The notes: generated by a model not told the origin, from the sequence alone. A stretch of 64,000 nt of DNA from Neospora caninum Liverpool (GCF_000208865.1 NC_018387.1:620001-684000); one strand, 5' to 3'; counted from the stretch's first letter, positions 23,382 through 36,001 are shown. Made by a program: numbers and translations.

Positions 23382-26089
23382 GCTGACAGTGCCCATCGGT
23401 TGTGGATAATGTCTCGCACGAATGAAATGTGGACTATCCAACTACTTCACAGTGGCGGTGAGCGTACACATCTTTCGTCCCCACCGACCCGGCTGCCTCG
23501 GTGGGACAACGCAAGGTCCTAGACGCGTCTCCGTAGAAGACACCATGGGTATCTGTGGTGTCTGTCACGTATACTGCACCATTCCAGGGGCGCACGCCAT
23601 GTAAACGGTGGAACTGCAACCCGGTCACCGTTTCTGTTTTCGCGTGCTCGACAGCCTGCTGCAAACGGACGGCCTCTGAGTGTGTTCCCGGAACGTTTTG
23701 GCAATTGAAAATTCCGTTAGACAGCACCGACAGCCTCGACAGTGTTTGAGTGAAGCGGAAAAAACCAGTTGGCGAACAGAGTGGTGGCTCGTGGACGCAT
23801 ATGACAGCGGTACGCGGGTGACTCTGGGCAGTTTTCGTCGTAGACGGTTGCGCTCATCAGATCTTTTCTGGAGGTGGTTCTTTGCAGCATGGAGTTTTCG
23901 CCCGGGAGCTTGCTGATATCGTATCGTGCACACGCGCCAGCAAGTACACGCAAGTTAAGGTCGGTGGAGTCAGCGTGAAAAGTTGGTCTATCAAACCACT
24001 TGTCGGCTGCGTGTACGTGCGTCTACCTGACTGGATCAAACGGTGATTGGGACTAGTGGCCTTGCAAGAGCGCTCTGTGTGGGACGGATTCATATGCTGG
24101 GAGCGAATGAGGAGCCATGACGAGCCGGGCGCTGTGCCATCCCTGGAGCTGTTCTCGGAAGAAGGGATTTCGTCTCGAGGCTCAAGAAAGGCTGAGCACA
24201 CACAGCTCATATGAGTTCTGCTCACTGCAATACGGGAAAATGTGGGCGCTGCAGACGAGCGCCGAAAGCTATACCGGCTCTCAACCCTCTCCAGCAAGAG
24301 ATTAGGCAATGAAGATGATGACCCCACGGCAGGGCAGTGAGGTCTAAGGCATTGAGCACTCTAGTCCAGAAGATACCCATTCGCAAGGGAAAGGAACTGC
24401 AGGCACTGCGTCACTGCTGTCGATATAAGGAACCGTGTACGCGTCAGGCACATACACCGGAAGTGGTTCCTATAAGTTAAACTCAACAAGCTTTAATCTG
24501 CAGCGGGTAATTGCCACGAACACGCAACGTGTGGAAGTCTCTGAGGAGCAGCCTTCGCCGTCCATGTTACTGCAAAACTGCAATGGCGAGTCACAGCATG
24601 CGCAGTCTTTATTTCTCCCTCGGCGCGCGTCCGCCTTGTCGCGAGAGACACAGCCGCGATCAAGAATGAGCAACCAAGGAAAAAAGTCCTTGTGCTCGAT
24701 GACCTATGGCGGAAGCAAATGAAATTCTCTCTACGGGGAGACGAAGATATTTGTGAAGAAAGGCTACTTGAGAAGTCCAGAAAGAGTCGCAGAGAATGGA
24801 CTCGACGAGCTTTCCTCGCCACGCGCTCGGTTGCATGCAGCGAATCGCCGAAATAGATGAGGAGAACGAAGCTACCTGGCAATTTTTTCTGCACAACGTC
24901 ATTTCGACGGCGATACCAACCGACAAATCCGCCTTCTCAGGTCTCCCGTCGCGTCTCTCTCTTGCGTGTCTTTCGTTGTTTCGTGTGTAAGGGAGAGCGA
25001 CCATTTTTCCGGGCAAAGGGCTGCGTATTTCTGCCGGGGTCTCGTGACTTCATTCCCTGCTTCGAACGCAACTCGTTTCCGCAACTCTTCGCTCAACCGC
25101 ACGACGTTGCTTCTCCTTCCTCTGTCTTTCCTCCTTTGTCTTCGTCTGTATGTTTCCTGTATCTGGTCCGGTCAGTCCCCTTCCCCAATTCGCTGGTCTT
25201 AAGGACTATTCTTCGTCCTAGCCTCCTCAGCGCGTTGGCCTCACTGTCGCCACTCCCCATTCCTCAGTCTGCTTACCGCCGCCGAATCGGCGCTTTGGTT
25301 CACTTCTTTCTTCCTCCTTTTTCTCTTTTCTCGTGTTTTGGCTTCCGCCTGCTGAAGGGAGACCACCCAGAAAACGAGGCCGAGTTGGTGCCGCAACTGT
25401 TCTCTCACTGACGCTCAGTTGTTCAAAACGTTAACACTTAAAAGGAGTCGACACGACCTCGTTTTCGGGAGCTTGACCAAGGCGTCATAACTTTGCTTCT
25501 TTCCTCGTCTCATCCGTTGTCTTCCCTTCATCGTCCTTGCGGTTCCGTTCCGTACTTTGCGCCTGCGTCAACTACTTCTGCTTCTGTGTCTTCGTCTGTT
25601 TCTGTACGCTCCCATCTCTCTCCCAATGGTTATATTCTCACCACACATCTCTTGTCCTTTCTTTGTCCCGTCTTTCCTCCCTTTCCATCTCCCGTCCTTG
25701 TAACGTTTTCACCTCGTACTATTACCAGTGGAATTGTCGCCCCGTCGTCGTCGTCTCGTTCTCCTGTCGTCTCCCTCATCTTTCCTGCTCATCCCCGCGA
25801 CCGCGCTTTTCTGATCTCTCCGTCGCTTCCCGTCTCCTGCTTCTTCTTCTCTTCTCCTCACCTTCCCCCCCGAACACTTCCGCTCTTTCCGTTCTTAAAT
25901 TACCCGGTCTCTGTTCTCTGCTTCCTTCTGCTTTCCTCTCCTTCTCCTATCCTTTTCCCGTAATCACATTTTCGCTGTCGTCTTTTCTCCGTTTTCAGTC
26001 TTCACTTTTCTTTTTGCGCGTCTATTTTTCCGCTTCCTCTGTCGCCTCGTTTTTTCTCATTGGAACAGCCCCTCTCTCCGGCGTGCGAG
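23382..26089. other. Spacer and 5' flank of prohibitin-like gene
   Basis: No supported gene. The 3' half (about 25080-26080) is strongly pyrimidine-rich on the plus strand, as is common in promoter/5' UTR regions of these parasites. Open frames here simply read the C/T bias. Confidence 0.5.
25506..25512 (-). promoter_or_regulatory. WGAGACG-type promoter motif candidate
   Basis: CGTCTCA is the reverse complement of TGAGACG and lies about 580 bp upstream of the prohibitin-like ATG. WGAGACG is a described cis-element in Toxoplasma promoters. A 7-mer is weak evidence on its own. Confidence 0.25.
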
Positions 26090-26448
26090 ATGGCGACTGC
26101 TCAACGGGGGAGATCCGCATGGAGAACTGTTGGTTCGAATCTGCTCCGATGGTGTCGAACCTGGGATGGTGAAAAACGCACAAATGCGAAGATCCTCGTC
26201 GGCACACTCGTCGTCGCTGGAGCAGTCTGGTCTTGCGGCAAGCGCGTCCCAGGAGGATATGTTGGCTTCATTCAATATCGAGATGGTATGAATGGGATGA
26301 GCCGAACAAGGCAGAAAATCAAGGTCTCCGCGTCCAAAAGTGGTACCCGATACAGCCCTTTTCTGGCTGTCAATGTCACTCTCACACGCAAACCAAATAC
26401 CCAGAGAGTCTCATATATATATATATATATATATATAACATATATATG

Positions 26449-26485
<37 letters not shown>

Positions 26486-28935
26486 TTGCATGTCTGTATG
26501 TGGACGCTGGCTATATCTGTGTAGCTGAATAAACATAGATAACGTGTAAAAACAGCTGTATCTGCACGTGCCTGTAAGCGTGATGCTAAAGGTCGAGGAT
26601 GGGCTACGAGCCATTCGAAACGCACGTGTATTCGCTCGGGCGAAGTGAAAGCAGGAGAAACAAGTGAAACGAAACAAGGAAGAGACGACAAAAACAGACT
26701 CATGAGTTTCAACAGTGCACACTCGGTGCGTAAGAGTCCAAAGTTCTCGCCCCTCTCATGTCCCTCGGACCTGTCTACAGTTCTCGCTAGCTACCAGTCG
26801 ACCGGCTCTTAACGTGCCTTCCCGCCCCCCAGCTCTCATTTTCTTCCTTCATCTACACAAATCAATCTATATCTGTCGCGTGCTACGTCTATCGCTTTCT
26901 ACATCTATCTACATCTTTCTGTATCTACCTATATCTGCATCTGTCTATATCTTTATAGATCTACATATATATATATATATATATGTTGAAGGATACTAAA
27001 ATACTTGTACAGGTACACAAAAGTACGTGAATAGATCGAGGGGTCCTTTTTGTGGCCTTTCGTGAGCGTTTTGAGATATCTTTGATGGTTTTTTGCCTTT
27101 TTCAGGGAGTGTCACGCCTTACCTGTGGGAGGAACAGGCCGTGTTTCCCTTTCTTCCCTACTTTCAGAAGCCGGTGACGGTGCGCGTGTTGCCCGCGTAT
27201 AAGAAGATGAGCCGAATTCTGACCACCAAGGACGGAAAGGAGGTCGAGGTAAGGCCTCGCACAGCTGACAAGTCACTGTGAGGTATTGCATTTCCAATGC
27301 CAGGCAATCGTTTCCTTTCGAGAGCGAAATGTATGCCTTTTTCTCTCGAGTTCCTCCCGGAGTGATCTTCTGCGAGGTTGTGCTGCTGACAGCCTCTGGG
27401 GTCCAGATCGCGTCCTTCTGGGCATCTCTTTCTCTTCGGCCCTCCTCTCCTCGTGGACCTGGAAAAAGAGCTTTGGGTCGTTCTCTTTTGTCTTCTTTTT
27501 CCTTCGTTCGGCGTCCCGTTCCCCCTCTCTTTTCTGATAACTCGCTTTGTGTCTTTTCTTCTTTTTTCTCGCTTTTTCCCGTTGTTGATTTGGGCGCGTG
27601 CCACGTTTTTCGACAGGAGACAAACTGATATCTTTCTCTCACGTCTGCCTCTGTATCTTTCGTCTCTCTGCTTTTTTCGTGGCTGCTCATATCGGCAGTC
27701 CTTTCAGCTCGCTCCTGTGCGTTCCAGCGTTTCGCGGCCCCAGGGCAGTACTCCAGTCGACGGTTTATCTTGCTCACTTTCCATGAAGTCTCTGCTCTCT
27801 CCATTTCCTTCCTCCTCATTGTGTACCCAGTCGTCGCACAAACCCGTGGCAAATCTTACTTTCTCTTCTCTTCCTTCTTTTCTCTTCCTTCTCTTCTTCC
27901 CTTCGTTCCATTCTCGTTTTCTCATTTTCTTCCATATTCTTCCTTTCTCTTCTGCCTCTTTCTGTTGGAAGGTCGCCGTTAAAGTTCGCCTGCAGCCGAA
28001 GGTGGCGTTCGTTCCGGAAATTTATCTGCGTTTCGGCCGCGAGTTTGGCCGCGCATTTCTTCACCAGGAGTTGAGCATCGACCTCCAAAGTGTGGTCAAG
28101 GAGCACACCTACGCCGAGTTGATTAGCAACGACGAAAAGACTGACAAAATCGTCGACGACATTGTCGAGCGATTCCAAGATGCTGCAGCCTTCCACAAAG
28201 TCATCATCACAGAAGTGGTACGAAAACAGTGGTCACCGCGCATCACTCGCCCCTCTATTCAGATACACCTGTGCACGCACTGTGATACATAGGCATATTG
28301 GTGCATGCAAATGGGTAATTACATGCACATATATATATATATATATATGTGAATATAAATGAATCTTTGTATGTATGTATGCCTATGTGGCTAGGTGTAT
28401 CTGTCTATGGGTAGCAAATAGGTGAAGAGAAAGAAATGGGACGTCCACGCAGAGGTTCGTTTCTTTTCCGCCGCGGTGTATATACAGTTGAACAAGGGGC
28501 GCCACGTGTGTGATTGAGCCCTGTCAAATTGGGAGTGGTTTCGCAGGAAAGGATCTCACGCTGAAAAGAACTGAAAATTGCGAACACACCGTCTGCAGAT
28601 GCTGTATACAGACAGCTACCGAGCGTCTTGTATGACCGGAAAGGGAATTTATCTACGTACAGAGATCAAAGATGGACGCGCTGTACCCAGACAGGAAAGG
28701 ATCACTCAAGGCATTTCTATACACGTCTCTACTCAGAGACACAAACAGCCAGAGAAGTGAAAATACATATAAATATATGTACGCTTATATGTCATTGCGT
28801 CTCTCCCGCTGGGTGTGTCAAGATGTTTCTGTCCGTTTATATCCTTCGGCCTTCTTGTGTATGTGGTACGTGTTCGTTCAGAGTGTGGTTTTCAGAAATC
28901 CCGACGATGAGGACGAGGAGGCTGAGGCAGTGTGA
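26090..28935 (+). CDS. Prohibitin-like (SPFH family) protein, short divergent form
   Basis: Four exons: 26090-26285, 27106-27248, 27972-28217, 28882-28935 (TGA). All phases agree, giving 212 residues. The ATG has a good context (GAGATGG). An N-terminal hydrophobic segment (ILVGTLVVAGAVWSC, about residues 29-43) matches the membrane anchor of prohibitins. It is followed by an SPFH core: GGYVGFIQYRDGSV, PYFQKPVTVRVLPAYKK, VKVRLQPKVAFVPEIY and SIDLQSVVKEHTYAELI. These align with the beta-strands and the 'V(V)KE-T-ELI' helix of PHB1/PHB2. The protein stops about ten residues after KVIITEVSVVF with an acidic tail. It therefore lacks the roughly 80-100 residue coiled-coil/assembly region of canonical prohibitins (about 270-300 aa). 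Divergence and truncation suit the apicomplexan-specific prohibitin-like paralogue (PHBL), expected in the mitochondrion. That paralogue assignment is inference. Confidence 0.8.
26411..26486. repeat. Long interrupted (TA)n tract in intron 1
   Basis: About 75 bp of nearly pure AT dinucleotides, interrupted by ACA and GTA, in the first intron of the prohibitin-like gene. Confidence 0.95.
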
Positions 28936-30012
28936 GACTCCTGACGGAGAGGCAGAGAGGGAGAATGGAGAGAGACGATTGCCATGTGCGAATGAAACTG
29001 TCGTCTCAAAACCTGTGATTCCTCTCCTCCGCGTTTCCGACTGCTCGTTTCTGCTCTGTTTAGAGTCACTGGGTTTTTTGTCGTCTGCCTTGTCTCTTCC
29101 TATATGTCTTTCTCTGCTTCTTCAGCCCCGCTCTCTCCTGTGGAGAGGCACGGCACCCGTCCTGCAGGAACCCCATCCCTGTACAAGGCGTGTGACCTTG
29201 GGCTTTCCCTTTTCTCTCGGTTTTCGAAACTCGTATTTCACGTTCCCTCGATTTTCGAAACTCGTATTTCTCTTTCCCTCGATTTTCGAATTTCTCTTTC
29301 CCTCGATTTTCGAAACTCGTATTTCTCTTCCTCTCGATTTTCAAAACTCGGAATTTCTCTGTCTCTCGATTTCGAAACCTTTCCATTTGCTTTTGCACCT
29401 GCTTTCCCAAGGGTGGGTTCGCGTTTCCCTGTTATCGAACGCCGAAACCCGCAACGCTTCTCTACCACATTCAGCAAACGCGTCTCTTTCTTTCTGTCTC
29501 TTCTTTCTCTCTCTCTGTTCGTCTGTGCCTCTCCTCTGCTCTACTGCTCTCTGGCAGTCCCGCGTTTTTTTCAGAGGAACTGTGGCAATCTTGGGTGTGT
29601 GTTTCTGTCGGTAACGTGTGTCTGAGGAGAAGACGTTTCTGCGTGGAGGGCGAGAAATGTGCGCGGTGAATGAGCGCGCATGACACTTCAAGGAGAATTA
29701 GGAGATTGCTCGGTTTTAGCTCAGCACACACATATGGAACCGTATCTGAGGAGAGGGTTTCCTAGAAAGCATGATACGAGGTTCAAGGGGAGTTCGGACT
29801 CGAGGAACGGAAGCAGCGAGCGAGGCGACGGGTGATTAGCTGGCACTGTAGACTCTAGGTTCGGATGAACGGTCGTCCTCCGCATCTCCAGCTTGCGTGT
29901 TTGGAGGTGTAGACAGAAGCGAAGACGAGACAGGCGCTTGGAAGAAAGAAGCGGTCGTCGACCTTATCTCACGAAGCGAAAGTTTGGTGTCACGGGACGA
30001 AATATCTGTGTC
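28936..30012. other. Convergent spacer (3' flanks)
   Basis: This lies between the stop of the prohibitin-like gene and the stop of the minus-strand thioredoxin-fold gene. It contains the 29217-29379 minisatellite. No gene is supported. Confidence 0.5.
29217..29379. repeat. Degenerate minisatellite, about 5 copies
   Basis: A unit of about 31 bp, CCCTCGATTTTCGAAACTCG followed by TATTTCTCTTT, is repeated about five times with internal deletions. Each unit contains the self-complementary TTTTCGAAA core. It starts about 280 bp after the prohibitin-like stop codon. Confidence 0.85.
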
Positions 30013-31451
30013 TCAGCCGCCCTGAGGGGAGAGAGCGACGGCGGGGAAGCAGTCAGGCGACGAGGCTTCCGAACGTGAAGGGGAGACAGATCGGAGAGGG
30101 GACGAAAAGGAGAAACGGTGGTCCAAGAGAGGCGAGGAGAGGGAGAACGCGAAAGAGAGAGACGGATCACTGGGGTGACTGTTCTCTGTCGAGGACGGGC
30201 GCTCTGAGAAACCTCGGTATGTGGCTGAACAAGGCAGAAAACAAGGGCCCGCTTCTTTTGTTTTGTCAGAAAAAGGAGACTGTGCGAAGGTTTCCGCTGG
30301 CAAGAAAGCGACAGAGAAAGGGGACACTGGCTGCTTAAGAGACGCCGGCGCCACCAGGAGACGTTCCTTGCCTTCTCCTTCATTTTCGGGAACGCAGTCT
30401 TCGTTGTCGGTTCTTTCTTCCCTCTCCGCGTCTCTGTTTTCGTCCCTCTCTGCGTCTCTTTGTTCTTCTCCCTTCCTCCTGTTCTCCGTTTCTCGACATC
30501 TCTGTGCGTCTCCGCTCTGGTCCCGGTCTTGTCCGTGCCTTCGCGCTCCGCCGTTCTGCGCCCTCTGGCCTTCTGCACGGCCTTTGCCGACTCCTGTCTC
30601 TGCCGCCGAGGAGACGCGCACGAAGCGAGAAAGCATCTGCAGCGGCGCAAGCTTCCGCGGAATTCGCGCAGTCGTTTTGTCTTCACTCTCTGCTTTCTTC
30701 GCTTGGCACGGTTCCCCTGCCGGCGGCTTCGGCCTCGAGCCTTTGCCAGGGCCTTCGCCGGCGTCTCCCACTTGGAACGCCGGCGCTTCTGCCGCCTCGA
30801 AGGGAACCTCCAGCCGAATGGAAGACAGCGAGCGCGCAGGGGCGAGAGCGCAAGGCGAGAGAGACGAAGAACGCAGAGAAGAGAGAGAAGGCGAGGGCGG
30901 CGCGAACCGCAGCAACGCGAGACTGTTGGTACTGGCTGAGGAACTTGTCGCGCGTCGGAGAAAGGGAAGAAACGGGAGAGAGGGAGAAACCTTTGATGCC
31001 TCATACCTCTCTAAGGCTTCACCTGTACAACCTGCAAGACAGCCCCACACAGACACACAGGCATCTGCATGCAGAGAGCCTCGAAAAATACGCGCGTAGG
31101 TTTCTGTGCGTTCGGGTGGCGAGAAAGGGTCACAGCGTTAGGCGGGGCATCTGAGCGTGCATGCGTGGCCACGCCGGTTTCCACAAGTAAATGTGCTACC
31201 AGGTGTTCAGAGAAAGCGAGTTTTTAATTGAGGACGTGATGGAGACGCACGCAGGATTCGACGCCTACATCGTGCGAATGCGTAGGAACGGGGCACCGCT
31301 TCCGCAGCCGCTATCTTTCTTTGTCTCCCCTTTTTCTTGCTCGCCTTCCTTTCCAGATTCGGACGAGCTTTAACGCCTGCATAAACACATTCATACTCAC
31401 CCAGATGCTGACGTAGGGATATCAAATGCGACGGTACGTCTTTCCTTTCAA

Positions 31452-31504
<53 letters not shown>

Positions 31505-32185
31505 TATACGTGTATATGCATCTGCGAATATGTGTATATGCCCATGGGTAGATGCATGCATGCATGTATTTACACTATATATATTTGCCTATATTTATAT
31601 GTATATACATGTATGTATGTATGTATGTATGTATGTATGTATGTATGTATGTATGTATGTATGTATGTATGTATGTATGTGTGAAAGTATGTATAGGTGT
31701 GTACGCATGTGTATGCACCGAATATATGTATATGTATGTGTGTCTTCGTGCGGCGGTCTGGGGAATAGGTAAGTTTGCGAGTCCGTCGAGAGCTGCCTCG
31801 CCGCTGCGTTTTTTACCGGGGAGCGTCTGCCTGGGAAACCTTTTCTCAGCGCGTCCTCCCATTGGCATTTGGACACCAAGAGGAGCGTGAGGCTCGGCCT
31901 CGGTAAAATCTCGGGGCGTCTCCATCATTTCGTCGGTCATCAGCCTTACGTACACCGCACCGCAAGTCCTGCAGGGGTCGGAGCGTCGAGGCGCGTATGG
32001 AGGCGAAGCATGGCGAGAAGGGAAAACGGAAGTGCCACGCTCGAGCCCTGGCCGGCTCGAGGGACGAAGGTCAAGGCATCGGGGACAGAGCCTGCCAACG
32101 AGAATGCCGTCTGTCCCACACAGTGCATGCAGCAGCGCAATGCAAACAGGCGTTTTCACCTTTATACATATACAGATAGAGACGT

Positions 32186-32229
<44 letters not shown>

Positions 32230-34247
32230 TGCGCATGGATAGGCAGGGGCACCTGTAACCCTGAGAAATAACTATAGTTATAGATCTATGAATATGTGTA
32301 TTTGTTCATATGTGTGTTTGCGGGTGCGTCTGTCTGTTGCGCTGCGGCAACGACGGCAAGGAACTGCTTATGATCTTCTCAAGCTTCGTGTATCTTGCGT
32401 GTTTTGGGTCTGAGAAGCTTTTTCTCGCGTACTCAACTGTTCGCAATCCTCGAGGTCCTGGAGCGCTTCGTGATCGCCCAGGGCTACGCCGTCCACGAAG
32501 ATTTGAGGGACGCAAGCTGCCACAGCACAGGCAAAGAAATTGACAACTTTATGTTTTTTCCACATCGGTTGCCCACTCGTTCGCTTCATAGTAAATAAAT
32601 TACTACATGTCCAACCCTTGGAGGAAAGAACCAACACACTTGTGGAACGTGTACAGTTCTATCTGTCTCTCTCTACATATATATATATATATATGAATGT
32701 GTGTATACAGGTGCATGCCTGTTTGGATAGGGAATGTGACTCTTACGCGAAGGAGGAAAGGAGTGTCTTTGCGTGGGTACAAGTCCCCGACGTCGCCACC
32801 CTGCGACGAGTCGACTATCGGGCACATCTTTGAAGGTGGAAAGAGAAGAAGGGAACGGCACGAAAGCAAATGAAACATTTTTAGAAAAAACCCTGGAATT
32901 GAGGGTCGAGGGCAGTAAAGAGGGCGATCAGAGAGAAGGGGAGAGAGCGAAAGGGGGGACGGACGAAAAGGAGGCGAAAGAAAAGCGATGCATGCGAAAA
33001 AGAACCGTGGAAAGTGACAGCGCGATCATCTCGGGGGATTCTTTCAGCGTTTCACGCATATGCATTTCTTAGTAGAAGAAACTCCCTAAACCCTTCTCTA
33101 CTCGTCTCCTTTCTCACACGTGTTGCATTCCCAGCTTGGGAGCATACATCCCCTAAACCCAGTACATGCAACCACACATGTACATCTATCCACATGTATA
33201 TGTGCCTGTGCATGTACGAGCATATACATGCATACATACTTCTCTATTCATGTGGAAAAAGTATGTTTACATGTCGAAATTCGGGCACATGTCGGAAGTG
33301 TGACCATGTCGAATTCTACTGAAGACATGTGCATATCTTTCAGCAAGAAATGAACCTGTTTTAGGATACGACGCACCGATTAACGCCGGTATACGTGGAT
33401 AGGTGCATCGGCGTATTTATATATAGTATGTGTGAGTAGAAGAAACTTTATATTTGTGTATTTGGCAACGGGCGCATATGAGAACAATTACACATAAAGC
33501 GGTATAGTTCTACGTGGCCGCAGACTTGACTGCGCAAAATTCCGTACCTAGACCGACATCGGCGTTGACGTCGACAGCAAAGAAGTCCACATTTTTGCAG
33601 AGGAGGAGATGAAAGGCTCTTCTAGATGCGAAGGCTGGCAAAGGAACCGCACTGAGGCTGGACAAAAGAAGGACGACCTAGAAAAGAAAAAGCGAAACGT
33701 CGTTCGGCAGCCCAAGACGACGGAGTGGGGAAGGAGGCAGGCGAAAGGCGAATAAACACAAGACGACGGGGGACTAAAAGCTAAACGAGACTGATCCGGT
33801 TCTATCCATTTTCCATACCCCGTACTCCTTCCATTCGTTAGTGCGCGCCGTTCTGTGTGCTTCCCATTAAATATCTCTCTCTCACTCCCGACGCCATGCT
33901 TGATTCCTCTCCCTTATCAGTTCGTTCTCGGTTTTCCCTTGAGTTCTCGTTCGCCATCTGTGGCGGGTTTGGGGCGTCTTCTCTGATGTCGTTTGTCGCG
34001 TCGTCGTGCCTTTTTGCCCGTCCTCCACGGCACGGCATCCCTTTCCCTGGCTCTCCTCCCTTACCTCCGTGTCCCCCTGATGTTCTCCAACTCTGTGAAC
34101 GGGCACTGGCGCCTTCGATCCTGCGTGCTTCTTTTCCCGGCTTCCTCCCACTGCTTCCTGCTCTCCGCTTGAGTCACAAGTCAGGTGTATCTTCACCCCG
34201 TCAGGGGTGGTGTCACCAGACGCCCGTGGTTCGTCGACAGGAGCCAT
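30013..34247 (-). CDS. Thioredoxin-fold SH3BGR/glutaredoxin-like protein with low-complexity tail
   Basis: Exons: 34247-34065, 33677-33548, 32827-32747, 32516-32433, 32091-31954 and a probable last exon 31031-30013 (TGA). Phases agree, giving about 544 aa. The ATG context is good (AGCCATGG). After a 61-residue polar leader comes a thioredoxin-like domain: beta1 [14 protein letters not shown], then [17 protein letters not shown], and the cis-Pro strand [20 protein letters not shown]. This resembles the SH3BGR(L)/glutaredoxin family (PPQIF...GD-D). There is no CxxC; the SSLSA site replaces it, as in SH3BGRL, so redox catalysis is unlikely. The exon at 32827-32747 fits the phase but its residues match the family poorly. 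At the end of exon 5 two donors overlap: GTACGT (31953) leads into the roughly 340-residue Ser/Arg/Glu-rich tail, while GTAAGG (31949) would end the protein shortly after 31031. Small unproven exons near 31380-31440 are also possible. Confidence 0.6.
31453..31681. repeat. Composite (TA)n plus (ATGT)n microsatellite
   Basis: An interrupted (TA)n tract (31453-31508) is followed by about 18 copies of ATGT (31608-31681). It lies in the last intron of the thioredoxin-fold gene. Confidence 0.95.
32185..32226. repeat. (TA)n microsatellite in intron
   Basis: About 20 TA units lie between exons 4 and 5 of the thioredoxin-fold gene. Confidence 0.9.
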
Positions 34248-34530
34248 GGCTAGAAAACGGAGGATGACGCAAAGCACGAACCAGCGAGCCGAAACAACGC
34301 GGGAAAGACGAGGGCGACGAAGCGAAAAGGAAAGGAGCGGAGGGGTGCAACGCTTCAAGGCGAACGTTGCCCTCGAAATCGACTCAACTCGGCCGCTGCC
34401 GAAAGCTGTCTGTGTGCGCTCTCTGCTAGCAATCAGGAGAACCCTACCCCGAGTGTGTTTGCTGCCAAGAAGCCCTTTATGTACCCACGGGGTCTGTGAA
34501 TCCACGCATTCATCAGATTCTGTGTATTGC

Positions 34531-34537
34531 TGAGACG
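34531..34537 (+). promoter_or_regulatory. WGAGACG-type promoter motif candidate
   Basis: TGAGACG lies about 285 bp upstream of the thioredoxin-fold gene's ATG (34247, minus strand). It matches the WGAGACG element described for Toxoplasma promoters. Only one copy was seen, so support is weak. Confidence 0.3.
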
Positions 34538-35963
34538 CGCTGGCAATTGGAACATCTTAATTAACGAATTCATCCCGTGGGAGTCTCCCTCCGAAGATGC
34601 CCAGCCAGGACTCCGTGGGTTAGGGGGAATGTCACCGACAACACCGCGAAATTAGGCACCATTTGTGTCACACTCGATGGCAAGGAAGACAGAAGGCGCC
34701 TTATTCGACACCGGAATCCTGATTCGCCACCGCCACCCCTGATACGCGGATTGAAGAGTGGCCCTGGATGCGCCTCATCGGCTGGTGATGCTGAAGTGCG
34801 CCGAGGGGTACTGCCACATCATCATCAAGCGAAAACGGAAACAGGCATGTATCCATAGATATCTGTAGGCAAGGATGTGAAGGTAAGAGCAACATTCTGG
34901 AGTGTTTGTCTACAGTGACGGGATGGAAAAAGGGAGAACAGAAGGCGAAAAATACTCTCCTGTTCAAAATTTACAGAGACATGCGCGTCATCTGCCACAC
35001 CTGCAATCGTGACCGAAGAAACGATCGAGGAAAGAAATGGAAACTTCAAACTGAAGAGTCAAATCGAGAGGCACCGTTTCTCGACACATGCCTCCGCCAC
35101 AAAACACTACGGAGGCTCCGTTCGCTCTTCGGACGTCTTCATGTTCGGTGTGTCTTGTTCGCAAATCCTGTGTCCCGCTGACAGCAGGTGGGCCGCGCTC
35201 ATCGCTCTTCCTCAAAAAGCGCGATTCAAAAACATGGTCCATCGCCGGAGTTGGGGGAGCAACGAACACCTGAAAACTGTGTTTTATGCATTTTCATGCC
35301 ATCTCTTCGGATTCGGTCGATTAAAGACGAGACAGCAACGTTCGAATCCAGTTGGAAAGAGAGTGCTTAGGAGTCCCGCAGGACATAGACCTGGAGTCTG
35401 ACATCGGGACTACACTTTTCACAACGGACGGAGTAGCGAGTGAAGACATTCTTAGATCAGTTTGCCGAGCGGGGTTCCCTCGTTCTCGCTGCACCACCTC
35501 TTTTCCTGCCTTCCCTTTTCCCCAGTATTGGCCACGGCGTCCACGCGATAAGACAGGAAAGACCACTAGAGCAGGCATTCTCGTCCCAAGTCGCTTGGTT
35601 TGTGTCCGCTCTCCGGAGTCCCAGGATGTGCATCGTTTCGCTTGTAAACGAAAAGAACTCCAACGATTGAGCAATGACGATTTATGGCCACACGTGGCTT
35701 AAAGGAAGTGAGAGGCCCCATTGGTGGCACTTGGGGGCCAAATCCAAGGAGGACTGTCACATTACCCGCTGTTCTGATGACAAAGGAATATCGAGACACC
35801 CGAACATAGATATCCTGGCTCCGGCTCACTTGCCGTTTCGGCGGAAGAAATCGAGAAGAAATAGGGAAAACCGAGGAGTTCCACTTCCAAACTTGAGATT
35901 GGAGATCACATGGGCTCTCCCAGGCCAGGAACATCTCTTTTCTCTTAACTGGAAAGTTTCTGT

Positions 35964-35965
<2 letters not shown>

Positions 35966-36001
<36 letters not shown>
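35966..36001. repeat. (GATA)n microsatellite
   Basis: About nine GATA units in spacer DNA. Confidence 0.9.

Noticed and set aside
26410..26530. Frames reading YIYIYIYI and MYVCMYVC across the window
   Set aside because: These are translations of TA or ATGT microsatellites, not proteins.
30221..31099. Plus-strand 292-codon frame and a second minus-strand frame over the same kilobase
   Set aside because: The GC-rich low-complexity exon is open in several frames. Only the minus frame starting at the 31031 acceptor fits the phase of the upstream exons.
31191..31373. Plus-strand segment reading [20 protein letters not shown]
   Set aside because: It looks protein-like, but it has no start or paired splice sites and lies in an intron of the minus-strand gene. 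BolA and other small folds were considered and do not match.
35352..35702. Small plus-strand frame MERECLGVPQDIDLESD...
   Set aside because: It is short, lacks domain or splice support, and overlapping minus frames are equally open. It is treated as non-coding spacer.
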